64,000 bases of DNA, taken from positions 36,292,466 to 36,356,465 of the forward strand of contig JACGWO010000003.1 of assembly GCA_034509735.1 (NCBI GenBank). Direction: 5' to 3'. Below are positions 47,106 to 59,400 of the stretch, piece by piece. The DNA comes from Sesamum alatum. Its lineage: Eukaryota; Streptophyta; Magnoliopsida; Lamiales; Pedaliaceae. The notes below the pieces were generated by a model. The model ran no database searches, was not told the DNA's origin, and worked only from the letters and a program-made list of their open reading frames with translations. The translations under genes and the position numbers were made by a program. The first letter of the stretch is position 1. Every line of letters starts with the position of its first letter.

Positions 47106-48580
47106 AATGCAAATTATGCTATGATTGCATGTCTGGAAGTTGGATGGATGGAGCCTTTTTTTTTTTTTTTCTTTTCTAATGAAATGGAGGTTTAAATGAT
47201 ACTTTAAATAATAAGAAGATAATATATTAATTAATTGATCATTAGTAAGTTACAAGGTACACTAATCATATGATTGCGTGCCTGTTATTTTGAGTACATT
47301 TGATTGTTTTAAATGGTTGTACAAGTTTTGACTTACTCAAATAAATTCTTCATTCATAATTTTATTTCAATTTAGCAAGTTTAAGGGGAAAAACCAATCT
47401 TTTCAATTAAATATAAAATATGTCAACAATGTAATTATCATATCACAGACGATATAATACATAACTTTTTTGTTTATAAAATTTGTACTAGCCCATTTTA
47501 AATTGCGAGTCTTTATTAATACAAAGAGAATAACTACATTTACACTTTATAATCTATGGTCTGTTTACAAAAACTACCACTATTTTTTGTATAATTATAA
47601 AAATCACCACTGATAGCTAAAAAGTATGAATAGTTTGTATAATTACGTTGACGTTTTTGAGGAGTGTATATGTAACTTTTTAAAAAGTATGGGTGATTTA
47701 TGTAAATAATGTTGACATTTTTGGTGGATATATGTGGAATTATTCAAAAGTAGGGTTAATTTGTATAAATAGACCATTGGCTAGGGACTATAAATATAAT
47801 TATTCCATACTTTTTTTTTATTAGTCCAAATATATATGTATGTATTTATTCTATTCATAAGATTAATTAATTAACTAATCTAATATGGTAGAATTTGGTG
47901 AATTTTATCTTATTACTTGACATATGTATTTTTAGGTTATTCTTTTAGTGACTTGAAATGTTTTTTCTTTTCCAAACAAATTTGACTGCACTATACTAAT
48001 CACATTATAAGTATAATTATATTTATTATATAATTAATTATACTTTAATAATACACCTCATTGTATAATTAAATTCAAATTTACTCAAATCCGATTAGAA
48101 CTAAAATTTATCTACAGTTGGCTATGGAAACTTGTAGATGGGCCGGTTTTATTATTACTTTGTTTGATCCAAAATTTATGTCGAAAAGGTCTTTTAACAC
48201 GAGAAATTCTAATTCGAATCGAATTTGACCAAACTTAAAATAATTATATGATAAGTACTATGTAAATATTGTGCAATTAGTATATAATTTTAAAAAAATA
48301 ATCAATCACATGACAAGTATATACTAATTATTTTATGATTGATTTGATTCGACCAACCAGTTTGGATAAAAACTTTAGGAGAGTCGCATTCTTATAGTAG
48401 GAGACGTCTTCACTAATAATTTAAAAGCGCTGTTTAAGAATAGTAATGAATCTACGGAAACAAACCCCCGTATATTTTCTAAGACAGCAGTAGGGTTTTG
48501 CGGACGCCTGCAGAGGGATTGTGTTGAATAGTTCAGGAAACGAGCAAACGACGCGAGATAGAAAGAGCCGTGGCAGCGTG
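47106..48580. other. AT-rich spacer upstream of TSR2
   Basis: A MITE-like pair of inverted ends lies at about 47525-47805 (GAATAACTACATTTACAC against TATAAATATAATTATTCC). A further degenerate repeat near 48220-48370 shares TTCGACCAA with the one near 35080. The last 100 bases are GC-richer and should hold the TSR2 5' UTR. Confidence 0.5.
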
Positions 48581-51500
48581 ATGAACGGCGGTCTGACGGC
48601 GGAGGCGGCGGCCCAGCTGCAAGAGGGAATTAATTTGTTGCTTTCTCGGTGGGCTGCCCTTCGGATGGCCGTCGAGAATGAGTGGGGAGGCCGTGACTCG
48701 CTCCAGAAATCCCAGCAGCTCGGCCACCATCTTTTTCATCTCCTAACCCAATCCAAAGGTATCTCCCGTTCTTTTCAGTTAGTTCTTTATAAAAGCATTC
48801 TGCGGGCTACCTTGTTACGAGATTTGTATGAGGCATCTTTTTTTTTTGTGTGTGTGTGTGTGCTTGATTTAGCCCTAATTAATTATATATAATAGTTTTG
48901 GGAAGAATATTAGAAAAATTGCGGTCTCATGTGATAAAGATAATTAAGGAGAAGATTATGATTGTCAGTCTAGACTGAAGAAGCTTTATAAGAAAGTTAA
49001 TCCATCAAATTGCCAAAGCGTTTTTAGAATCGGTGGCCACAATTGCCCGTGCAAGAGAGGTATGGCAAGAAGTAATATAACTTAATTTGCCATGTTAGAG
49101 GCTATGCATACCTCTTCATTATTTGGTAGAAGGGAAGAAGGAATGCAGTAGGATACAGACTATAGGATGATTACAGGTTATTGTGCTACAACTTCACTTT
49201 CCATATTGTGGAATACTTCCGTCTGAGCAGCTGAGAAAGCATTAACTCAGTAGAAAGTAGGACAACTATCTGTGCCACAACCCACTTGTTCCTGTTGCCA
49301 AGGGCTTGAGGTGCTCTTGACCCTAAAGAAACCAAACAGAGGTCAGATGGCTCGTTAGACTCAATATATGTTGATGAGGAATCGATAGTCGAACTTCTCC
49401 CTTGGGGGATACATCACCTCCCAATAAGAGTTCCAGTCGGTATTCTCTAGTGCCCGGGGGGAGAGGCCGGTAGGATCAAGAGGGCACAATTTTAAATCCC
49501 TAGACTTCTAGAGGTGAGAGTGTGGGGGGCTTGGAAAGTTCCTAGCCCCTATCCTTAGCAGTGCAGCCCCCCATCTAAAATGCTACAAACAAATGGTTGC
49601 CCCCCATAGCTTCTACCCCTTTGCTACAAACATCTAAAATACTTTCTTGAGATAAATGAACCTTCGTCAAAGTTCTTAAAAGCAAAGTGCAAATTCTGTG
49701 AATTCATAAGAAACAGGAATTGGAAGAGTCAAACAAAACGAAGTAAACACCAAAAATCAACCTCTAAAATCGTGCTTTTGCCTTACTTTTAATATGAGTA
49801 AGGAGAATCTCCCATTTATAAGTAAATGGTTTAAGCCTGCAAGTGTCGGTGAACTCCTGGGGTTGCCAATAATGTACTCGTAAATATCTTGTATCTGTGA
49901 TATTTAGGAGTAGCAGGGCTGTGCCATGGTTATAAGTAATTGCAATGATTTTAGGAATAAAACCAGAATCAGTTTCTGTTAGGGTTATAAAAAGATAATC
50001 AAGGAGAACATGAATATTCTACTAAGATTGAAGAAGCTTAATTAAGGAAGGCAATCCATCAAATTTCCAAGCACCTTTAGAATGTCTGCAACAATTTCCC
50101 GCTCAAGGATAGCCATAGGGAAGAAGGTAAGATATCTCTACCTGCCATATCGCAGAAGCAGCTATGAATATCCTCGTTCTCCACTTGTGGGGACTTTGGC
50201 AGAAGAGAGGAAGGGCATCGGAAGACAAATCTAGGGTGCTTACAAGTTGTGCTATAAGCTAACTCGAAAATTCCTTGTAAACTTATTTTATTACATTTGT
50301 GGTATCAGGAGTTTTGCTTCAAATAATTTTCCGTTTCTTGGATGAGGAAGTTTGCAAACTTGTGTTCCTCTTAATTGATGAAATGGTTCTTTTCCTACTT
50401 TTTATTTTCTTAACATTGTTTTGAGTGTTTTGTTAGCTCTTTTTTACCTGTGAGTTGTGATGTAGTAGAAGTTATGTCTATGTGTCATGTCCTTGCCTCC
50501 CCTGTTTTTCAATGTCCATTTTCTTGTGGGCAAACACCCTTGTGTTTTTCATTTAAAGATTTCAAAACTTTATCAGACTCTTCAAAGAAGAGATATGTTG
50601 TGAATGTGTGCCCCATAAAAAGGGGGATGTGAATGAGGCAGGCTGATCATAAAGTATACAAATTAAAGAAGGGTCTACTCATGTAAGCAGTGAACCTGAT
50701 GTTTAATTTTGTTGCTTTTGGTGCTCAGAGCAAGTATACATTGATGATTTAGAGGACATTCTTGACGAATTCATGCTCTCTCTCAATACTGAGATAGGAG
50801 ATGGCAGCATTGAGGAGGTACGTTTTCTTTCTATATTTAACCTAAATTTTAGCTATTAGCATATGCTCATGTTCACCCTTGCTGCTGACATTAGATACCT
50901 TTATGAAATTGTTCAGATATGATTTTCTTTAGTTTGCCATAGAAATTGTTTAGGATCTTGTGGGAGCACAGTGCAGTCCTTGTAATGTGTTCTGAGAAGA
51001 TCCTAAACACTTTATTTGTCAGTCGGTTTAAAGATGAATTATTGATCACCACTACTAGAAGTTCCTATTTACTCTGATCTTTCTAACTTTTTGGGATATT
51101 TATTTACTTTCATCTTCTTCTAACTTTATTCAGATAGCAGAAAAAATGATGGTAATGCGTGAAGAATGTTTAGAAGGTAATTTTGACATGATAAAGAGGT
51201 TGAAGGAAACAAATGCTCCGAGTGTCTCTTACATCAGACAGGTAATTATCACCATAATGAGCCTGAATTCAGTGTCATATGATTAGCCGGTTCTGCAGGC
51301 TTTACTGAAGTTTCGTTATTAAACGAAAGCTATTTACTTGGTGACAATCATATAATGTATGCTTGTATTTATGGGTACTGATACTTTTTCTCTGTTACCA
51401 TTTCTATTCCTTTCAGCCCGGCAGCAATGATGAGGAAGACAGTGAAGATGATGATGATGGTGGAGATGGCGATGGTGCGTTAAGAAAAGATGATGTGTCA

Positions 51501-51656
51501 GAAATGGAAGTCGACGCTCTAGACCATGAACCAAGTCTCAACCAAAACGAGACGATGGCCGACAAACCAAGTGAGAAAGAAGTACCTGAAGTTGTAGATG
51601 GATGGACTGTAGTAGCCTCCAGGCGTAATAGAGGTAGAAAGAACCAAGTATATTAA
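48581..51656 (+). CDS. TSR2: Pre-rRNA-processing protein TSR2 homologue
   Basis: Four exons join in phase to 204 codons: 48581-48758, 50729-50817, 51134-51241 and 51417-51656. In yeast, Tsr2 escorts ribosomal protein eS26 into 40S pre-ribosomes; a nuclear role in ribosome assembly is expected here. The TSR2 core is clear: LQEGINLLLSRWAALRMAVE with NEWGG (residues 13-38), LEDILDEFMLSLNTEIGDGS with the following IEEIAEKMM, and EECLEGNFDMIKRL. An acidic tail follows (NDEEDSEDDDDGGDGDG, about 129-145), then the conserved VDGWTVV near residue 188. Length fits the family. The start is the first ATG of the frame; no in-frame ATG precedes it. Intron 1 is 2.0 kb and carries LTR-like repeats. Confidence 0.93.
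48940..50310. mobile_element. Degenerate LTR-like repeats in TSR2 intron 1
   Basis: Two diverged direct copies, about 48950-49215 and 49993-50290, share GATAAT(T/C)AAGGAGAA, GAAGAAGCTT, CAATCCATCAAATT-like and GGTAAGA/GGTATGG segments. Just after the right copy lies TGGTATCAGGA (50300-50310), similar to an initiator-Met tRNA primer site. This fits a very old LTR retrotransposon or its remains. The middle part (49230-49980) has no readable coding domain. Confidence 0.5.
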
Positions 51657-52025
51657 CATAAGATATTCTGAATTTTCTTTCTTTTTCTTGTCCTTTTTTT
51701 TTTTTAATTTTCCTGGTGGTGCAGACTTCATATTATTGTGATTTAATTTATTATGGCAGTCGTTTACTAGTGAAGATTGCTTAAGGAAACAGATGTTAAT
51801 TTTTTAAGTTCTTAAAATTAAGAGATTTTATATTCAATTAAATTACCTTGAAATATTATTATAATAATCCTTCAAGTATGACTTTTTTATAGTTTGTATT
51901 CAATTCTTTTATTTAGTTTTGTTCTATTTTAGTCATTTGTCAAATTTTGAAAATCTAAGGAAATATTATCAAGACTACATAATATTTCAGGTAGGCAGTC
52001 AACATCAGAAATTTTATAAATTATT
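51657..52025. other. 3' flank of TSR2
   Basis: AT-rich 3' UTR and spacer. No further gene is visible. Confidence 0.6.
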
Positions 52026-52372
52026 GGGTTATTACACTTAGGCCTCTTATAAGATAGTTGCAATTTACCCGTTCAAAATTCGGAAATTATATTTAGCTCC
52101 GTTAGTAAATTCAAACTGGACTGGGGGAACTCCCATTTTTTTCAAGATTTTAAAAAATTAAAAAAAAATACAAATAAAGATTAAATGACCATTCTATCCT
52201 TGGATATATTGATAAATAAATTTTAGAAGGGGTGAATTTATTGTATTTGTATAGTTGAAGAGATGTCGTGGTTATTTATTGATGGACTATTTTTGGAGGG
52301 GTTGTTTATGTAATTTCTCGAGTTTTTGGAGGGAAGGTGTAATTACAATGCTTCCGGAGGAGTAATAAATAC
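52026..52372. mobile_element. MITE-like element with 9-bp direct repeat
   Basis: It begins GGGTTATTACACTTAGGCC and ends with the related inverse GGAGTAATAAATAC after GGTGTAATTACAATGC. The ends are poorly conserved. The 9-bp repeat TAAATTATT borders it (52017-52025 and 52373-52381). The right flank is itself part of a local direct repeat (AGTAATAAAYACTAAATTAT at 52361 and 52430), which weakens the target-duplication reading. Confidence 0.5.
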
Positions 52373-52381
52373 TAAATTATT

Positions 52382-53222
52382 ACCAATAAAGCTGAAGAAC
52401 TTTGAAAAAAAATTGTATATTTCTTACAAGAGTAATAAACACTAAATTATTACCAATAAAACTAAAAAACTAGGAATAGAATAATACATATTTTGAATAA
52501 TGCAAAGATTGTCATGATTGGAAATGTCTAGATTAGTAATAATGCACTGCATTAGTTTATTTCAAAGAATTCTAAATAATTAAATATACTAAAAAATTCT
52601 GCAAATTCCAGGATAGTTAATAAACTGAAACATATTAAAAAATCGTATTAAAACTTTGAGGTAATTAACTTAGGAAGTATTTGAGAAACTTTTGCTTTTA
52701 AAGAAGTGGTTTTTGGAAAAAAATTGGAAGGTGTAGCAGAATCAAAAGTGAAAAATAGATAAAAGTTAAATTAAGTAGGGTTTGGGGAAATAAAGACTTT
52801 CAAAACAAGTTTAATTGATTAAAGACTATTTTGTCCCCATGTGTTAAAAAGACACTAATTTTGTCTAATATTTTTACTTGTTGTTTGATAATAAATAATT
52901 ATTTTTTCTCAAATAATAATAAACTCTATTTCAATTACTATATCTCATATTTAATTTTTAACAAATATTCGTCATTATATTATTAACATGTTGATACTAA
53001 TAAAGAATCTGAATATTGAATTCAATCATGTTCCAAAATTATATTATATAATTGTCCATTCATGTACAGTAAATAAACTTACATGACTGTCAAAACATAT
53101 TTTTAATTAACCATAAATTTAATTTATATTATTCTATGATATAATTAGATCAATTTCAGATAATATAAAAACTAAAATATTAAATATGTAAAATTATTAA
53201 ATTTTTTTAGTGATAAATTAAT
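52382..53222. other. AT-rich spacer
   Basis: No gene was recognised. The sequence contains the second copy of the local AGTAATAAACACTAAATTAT repeat. Confidence 0.6.
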
Positions 53223-53355
53223 GTCACTCAGAGGGGTATCGAGGCTAATCCTGATAAAATTTTGGCCATCCAACAAATGAAAGAACCCCAAACAATAAAA
53301 GAGGTACAACAACTCACGGGAAGATTAGCCGCCCTCAACAGGTTCATATGTTGCA
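53223..53355 (+). pseudogene. Ty3/Gypsy reverse transcriptase fragment
   Basis: An orphan fragment of about 44 codons reads QRGIEANPDKILAIQQMKEP followed by TIKEVQQLTGRLAALNRFI. This is the well-known connection between RT and RNase H in plant Gypsy polyproteins. The frame then runs into AT-rich sequence and a stop. Nothing of the rest of pol remains nearby. Confidence 0.9.
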
Positions 53356-53809
53356 ATAATAAGTTGGATTTATTGTAGTTTTGTGCATGACTCTGCATAC
53401 AGTTTAGTGGAGGTTATTAATTCATGATGATGGTTGATGAAAATGTAATTATTCAAATTATTTAAAAATTTTAACATCAACATTAGATGAGAAATTTTAA
53501 AAATAAATTAAAAAGGGTAATATCAAAATAAAATTATTATAATGAGAGTAAAGTAGTCCAAAGAGATTTGAATTTATTTACAAAAAGACCAAAATAATTA
53601 AAAACACCTCAAGATGCTTCTAGCTTTTGGTTAAAAATGCAATTTATGGCAGTTCTAGAAGTAAAATGTGGTGTCCCAAATATCTCAAAAGTACTTTCTG
53701 AAGCCAGAGGCTGAAACATACTTTTTTAAAGCTCTTGCAAACACTCCTTTAATTACACAATTAAACTTGAACCGTATGGCAACTCAAATTTTCGGGCAAT
53801 TTATACTAA

Positions 53810-55070
53810 TTCAACTAGTTAATTAGACATAATATTTTTTTCAGTTCAATTCTGATGCACCTAAAATAGACTGACCCAAAAAGGGCCAAAGGCCCATGAA
53901 GAAGAAAAAATCTGGAGGGCATAGACAGCCCACACACGAACATTCTGAAAAAAAGAAGAAAGCCCAACTCGATCAAGGGCCCAAACAGAAAGAAACCCAC
54001 GTGCTCGAGAAGGACACCCAGGGGAGCATATTACCCCCTCAACTAAATCCCATAACACTTGGAATTTTACCTTATCCCTGCGAATCTACATCTATACTAT
54101 TATATAAAGAAAATTTTATTTTTACTAATAAATGACGGTTACTTATACCACAATATCAATTTTTTGGTTATACTGATAATACCCCTAAATTAGTTTTCAT
54201 TTCTTTTGTTTCTTTCTTTCTTTTTTTCTTTTTTAATGCAATGTGTTGATTAATATGTATATATTCTTATTTACAATAACTTTAAAGCGTGCAATATTTT
54301 TTATATGTACATAGGGACGACGTGCCACGACGGCTAGTATACCTATAAATATCAAGCTCCATAACCCAAATTGACAGTTTGAATTTTGCATTCAATCACA
54401 CTCATTTGTACTATGTCAATTTCTATTGCTTTCTTTAATTAATTTTCTAATCTCGATCTAATATTGATTTGGGTGTCAAAGTGCTAGCTTGTGTTTTACA
54501 GGCTCCAACCCATGAAATTTTCTTAAAGCCCATAGATCATGTTCTAGTTACTGGACTCTAGCATTTTTGCTCGCATCAAATTCTTTTATTGATTTCATAA
54601 TTGTTTCTAATTTTGTTATATATATATATATATTTAATTTTATACAAGTATTTTGAAATATAATGCTAAATTGCAAAACTTATTTGGAGAACATTTCAAT
54701 ACACAAACTCTTCAACTATTCTAAAGATGATTTTTCAAGTTAAGAATTCCTTTTTTCTTAATAATAACTATAGAATTTTTGAAGTTTGTAACCATAAAAT
54801 TCACATTTATCATCTACTATATAAAATTTGTGAATTACTATGTCCAGTTGATATATTCTAGTTGATAATTCTGTACTATAGGGGGCATTACTTTGATTGA
54901 TGGAACAAATGTGGAGTAGATAAATAGGTAGTAAAATTGTGGACGAGATTCAATTATACCATCCAATATTTTGTTTATTTGTATTGATTAAATGTCTAAT
55001 AAAGCTAATTTCATGTTTACTTATATGTATAAAAATTTGTCAACATTTTATTTTTCACTGATGTCCTCGG
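53810..55070 (+). repeat. Gypsy-LTR-like repeat, left copy
   Basis: It shares two long blocks with the sequence at 62625-64000: about 53810-54090 (GGGCC-rich, CAACTCGATCAAGGGCCC, GGAATTTTACCTTATCC) and about 54340-55060 (TTTGAATTTTGCATTCAATC, GTTCTAGTTACTGGA, GAGATTCAATTATACCATCC). The left copy lacks about 350 bp present in the right one and carries a Helitron insertion at 54091-54337. The pattern GGTGTCAAAGTGCTAG...CAGGCTCCA is like the ends of plant Gypsy LTRs. It lies 0.45 kb after the Gypsy RT fragment, so it may be its 3' LTR. Confidence 0.7.
54091..54337 (+). mobile_element. 247-bp non-autonomous Helitron
   Basis: It starts TCTATACTATTATATAAAG, preceded by A, and ends GACGACGTGCCACGACGGCTAG, followed by T. 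It interrupts the left copy of the large repeat: the related sequence at about 63260 continues straight from CTGCGTCTAC to CTATAAATACC. The 5' end is almost the same as that of the Helitron at 9546 (minus). The 3' hairpin is weak (CGTG-c-CACG). Confidence 0.75.
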
Positions 55071-55174
55071 GCTTGTGGGATTAACTTCACATCTTACATC
55101 CGGCAAGCAAATGTGAGATTGGGCTTGATATCCTTACTTGGGATATCAAGACCAATCAATGGAAATAAACGAAA

Positions 55175-55178
<4 letters not shown>

Positions 55179-55206
<28 letters not shown>
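55179..55206. repeat. (TA)n microsatellite
   Basis: About 14 TA units. Confidence 0.92.
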
Positions 55207-55214
<8 letters not shown>

Positions 55215-55511
55215 TTTTGATAATTTTATCCTTTAAGGCCTCGTTTACTTTGTGTGATAGGATTACAGTAGTATAGATTAATGAATGATAAAATTTTGGA
55301 TATGTCGTGATAGGATTATGTAATATTTTGTTTATTTTATTGGATGAGGTATTGAATTAATGTGAGATAATTTTATCTTAAAATTACAAGTATGCCATTA
55401 ATTTGGAAAAATATTACAAAATATTAAAATTATCCCATAATAAGACACAATAATGGCCATTATAAAAAATGCTTTTATATTTTTCTTTTTCAATTGGTAA
55501 TTTTAGATTTT

Positions 55512-55548
55512 AATTATTATTATTATTATTGTTATTATTATTATTATC
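55512..55548. repeat. (TTA)n microsatellite
   Basis: About twelve trinucleotide units with one G interruption. Confidence 0.88.
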
Positions 55549-56079
55549 ATTTTGCTTAGTTTTCTTAACACCCAAAAAGACAAAAATAAGATTTTAGGAC
55601 AAATTAGACCTTCAAAAAATTATCTTGGGCTAGTGGGCTTTGTAAGATAAGTAATCCCACCTTATTTGGTGGTATTACTATCACTCATTTATCCTTATCA
55701 AAATCGGGCTTGGCCTCATTATCCCGGGCCAACCTTTTAGAAAGTAAACAAGTTACTAAGTTGGATTGGATTGGATATCCAACCCAATCCAACTAAGTAA
55801 ACATGGCCTAATAGTATAAGGAATTGAAGTACTAAAATGAAATATAATTTAAATATGAAGGATTATACACTAAACATTTTCCCCTAAATTAATTATAAAG
55901 TTTGGATGTTCTTGTAAATCTTAATTCATCTTTTTCTTTAGTAATTTCGTGATCACTTGTAATATTATTAATATTTTTTTGCTATACTTGTAAGATGTCG
56001 TATAAAGAAAATAAAGTGAATTAAAATAGTCGAAAAATTCTTTCTATCCACGTCACTTTTTCTCTACACAAAAAATGTG

Positions 56080-56335
56080 ATGACTTCTAGGGTTTTTACC
56101 TCTCATTGTTGTTGGCCGGCGCTCCTATCCATGTCACCTTTTCTCTCTACGAAGAAAGTGACTTCTAGGGTTTTTCACCTCTCATTGTCGTTGGGCGGCG
56201 CTCCCTCCTCTATAAAAAGGCAGAAACTTTCATTATATTTTCACTCTGAAAAAACGCCTCTACCAATTCTCATCTTGAAGTCGATGCTCTCACCACCTCG
56301 TCCATCGCCAGAATTCATTTTCTCCAATATCTGAG
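56080..56335 (+). promoter_or_regulatory. Promoter-like block with duplicated 45-bp unit
   Basis: A unit of about 45 bp (TGACTTCTAGGGTTTTTACC ... GGCGCTCC) occurs at 56080-56125 and 56158-56204. It is followed by a good TATA sequence, CTCTATAAAAAGGC (about 56208-56221), then a pyrimidine-rich leader and a candidate donor at about 56334 (TCTGAG/GTATCT). This looks like the promoter and first exon of a transcript that runs into the tandem array. A short ATG frame ends at 56334, and no protein family is recognised. It may be a long non-coding RNA or a gene relic. Confidence 0.4.
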
Positions 56336-56339
56336 GTAT

Positions 56340-57170
56340 CTACTCCCTTATACAAAAGATTTCCATCTTGTTTTCTGCATCACCATGACTAATTTTCTCT
56401 TTTCCTATCCCTAGATCTCAATACACGGTCACTAGATTTGTACGCTCCCCCACTAAAACTCACCGTATCATCCAGATCTTGCCTTAATATTGCTAACCAA
56501 GCCATAAAAAGACTTATCTCCCCTGTGTTGTGATCAAACTTCTCTCGATATCCTTCAAATACAAAAGATTCTATCTTGTTTTCTCCCTCACTGCCATTAG
56601 GTTCTCTTTTATATCCTTAGATCAAGTGTCACGGTCACCAGATCTGTACACTCCACCACCGAAACTCCCCCTATATCATCCCGGTTCTTGCCTTAATATT
56701 GCTAACCAAGCCACATCAAGACTTATCTTCCCTATGTCGAGATCTAATTTCTCTTTGCCCTTCAAGTAAAATTTTTTTTCTATCATTTGTCCCTCATTGC
56801 CTTTTGTTTCTCTTTACTATTCCTAGATCTTGTGAGATTTTCGCTCGATCTGTGTACCTCATCAGTAGACTCAGCTCAGTACCTAGATCTCAGCTAGATG
56901 TTGCTAATCAAGTGATAGAAACAATCGTTTCCTTTGAGTCAAGATCTATCTTCTCTATATGCTTAAGTTACAAAAAATTTTCCTCAACGGATCTCATTTT
57001 TACTAGTTTTATCTTTATCATCCCAAATCTTTTGAGATTTTCACCAAATTTTATACTTCCTCATTGATTTACCCTAAGTGTTGCAGGATCTCACGTTAAC
57101 ACTGGCAACCAAGCCACATAAAGACTTATCTCGCTTGGGTCATGATCTACTTTCGACATTCCCTCTTGAT
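56340..57170 (+). repeat. Degenerate tandem array, 4 x about 205 bp
   Basis: Four consecutive units carry the same order of landmarks: a CT-rich stretch with TTTCTC..., CCTAGATCT..., GATCTGTAC, TGCCTTAATATTGCTAACCA, then AAGACTTATCTC. The 'GCTAACCAAGCC' landmark lies near 56491, 56701, 56902 (diverged) and 57104. The units are clearly diverged, so the array is old. Confidence 0.8.
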
Positions 57171-58317
57171 AAGAGTGTATTTGGTTGAGCTTATAAACTT
57201 TCAAATATATCATAAAATTTTATGTACCATTTAAGAAAAAGTAAATCCAACCTATCTTTTTGTTTAAAATCTTTTAAACTCTTTAATTTTAATATTCAGG
57301 AGACAAAAGCATTCATTACTATTTTGGTAGTATTTTCAGTTTTATCCTTCACACAAGTGACATTTTTCTCAAAAGCAGAAATATTTATTTATATGATTCT
57401 AAATTTTAATAGTTCGACGGTTTTTCTTTTCTGGCTGTTATTGCGATTCTAAACTCTGATATCTTATTTATCCAAACACTTTAAGACAACTTATTTTCGA
57501 AATAAAATTCAACGTTCTTAAAATTTTATAATATCTTATGAAATATTGGAGCTTATAAAATAAAAATAAGCTTAGCCAAATATCCTCTAAAAGACACCAT
57601 TATCGTGTAACACCCACTTGTACTCTTTCATTGATCTTTTCATCGAGCTGAATAATCAATTCAATCAAAAATCAGGTAACACTTAAATTAGTATTTGGAC
57701 TCATGAAACTTTATCTTTCAATTTACTATGATGTTTTATGCTCTTAGTTAATTGCTATAGTTGTTGAAGTCTTATTTTGTTATATGCTTATTTCAACTTT
57801 GAATCCTATATGATGTTTGTCTAACTTGGCATGAAGTGGAACATCATGGGAATGCTTGTGTTTGGAATTCAAACTTTGTTGTTATAATCTCTTCAATTTT
57901 CAAGGTGAAATAACTTAGTTCTTTTTTTAAAAGAAGAGTAAATAAATCAATATTTATGATAAGAATTTGTGTTGTGAAATTTCTACATGTAGTTTTTCTA
58001 ATTTTTTCGTTTTGTTTCTCTAAAACTTCTTTTATTACATTTTACATCAGATATATTTATATGAACGGGATAAGAATGGATTCTCGATGATATATAGATT
58101 ATTCTATTGTACTTTTTGAATAAGTTCGAAATTGATATTTTAAGAATTATTGAAAAGGGAAATTTAAGAAATTTAATTATGAAATATAGAGAATAAAGCA
58201 AAAAAGGAAAATATTAATTACGACGTGGCGGCCAGATATTGGTGGCCTCTCCATGACAAAAGAGGGTAAGCGATACAGAGAAAAGAACACACCTAAAACA
58301 CGTGTTATCAAAACAGG
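57171..58317. other. AT-rich spacer
   Basis: No gene was recognised. Short frames reflect base composition only. Confidence 0.6.
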
Positions 58318-59260
58318 CCCTGTGTTTGGTTTCATTTTCACTTTATTTTTGAGATGGTGAGAAAACAAAATCAAAAATAACATTACCAAAAATACATTTA
58401 TTGGGTGTTTTGGATAATTTTGATACATTCTCCCCTATATAAAAGAGACATGATTTGCAATGAACAATATTTTTTGTTTCTCAATATACAACACAATACA
58501 TAACAAAATAAATATTACTATATATATACATATATAAAAATATATAAAAGAGGCATGATTTGACAATAAACAGTGTTTTTTGTGTTTTTTGTCTCCCAAT
58601 ATACAACACAATATATTTGTTCACTATTTAAAATTAACTCCAAAAATAAACTCAAACATACGCCATATCTCTAAGTCATAATTATTTATCTTTATTTTCT
58701 AGAGAATATCTTCAGAAAACAACAAAACAAAACATTCCAAAATAAAACCAAACACAACTCCTTTGTTTGGTTTCATTTCCCAGGTGTTTTTGAGACACTG
58801 AGAAAACAAAACCAAACATAATATTAATCAAAACACCTTTACTAGGTATTTTGGTACGTTCTCCCATATATACATACATCTACCTACAAATAAACAATTA
58901 TTTATATATATATACATTTATAAAAATATATAAAAAAAACATGATTTGACAATGAATAGTATTTTTTGTCTCCTAATATACAACACAATACATATAAAAA
59001 AATAAATATTACTATATACATATATAAAAATATATAAAAGAGACATGATTTGACAATGAACAGTGTTTTTTGTCTCCCAATATATAACATAATACATACA
59101 ATATATTTTTACACTATTTAAAATTAACTCCAAAAACAAATCCAAACATTCACTATATCTCCAACACACACTTATTTATCTCTATTTTTTTCTCTCTATC
59201 TCCACAAATCAAAACAAAACAAACTAAAAACAAAACCAAACACTATGAACTAGTTTTTTT
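58318..59260. repeat. Tandem duplication of about 0.45-0.5 kb with inner repeats
   Basis: The block 58318-58755 (GTTTGGTTTCATTTTC ... GAGAAAACAAAA ... ACATTCTCCC ... ) is repeated at about 58760-59260. Each half also contains two direct copies, about 103 bp apart, of a segment starting ACATGATTTG(A)CAATGAAC and ending CAATATACAACACAATA (near 58448 and 58551; 58938 and 59041). It lies directly upstream of the F-box gene promoter. Confidence 0.8.
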
Positions 59261-59288
59261 GGTAGCAATCCCATGACACCACACCCAT

Positions 59289-59296
59289 TATAAATA
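59289..59296 (+). promoter_or_regulatory. TATA box of the F-box gene
   Basis: TATAAATA lies 105-112 bases before the ATG at 59401, with a pyrimidine-rich and CA-rich leader between them. Confidence 0.65.
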
Positions 59297-59400
59297 CGCT
59301 CGTTTCTCTCCTTACATACACGCTCAGAGACACACAACACACACAAGTGACAGAGAGTCCTTTGTTTTTCTCTCAAAATTCCGTCTAGGTTCGTGTAGTT

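Larger units (their letters stand above)
55071..56070. other. AT-rich spacer with microsatellites
   Basis: Contains (TA)n at 55179-55206 and (TTA)n-like sequence at 55512-55548. No gene was recognised. The motif GGATTGGATTGGATATCCAACCCAATCC (about 55763-55790) is a short palindrome. Confidence 0.55.
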
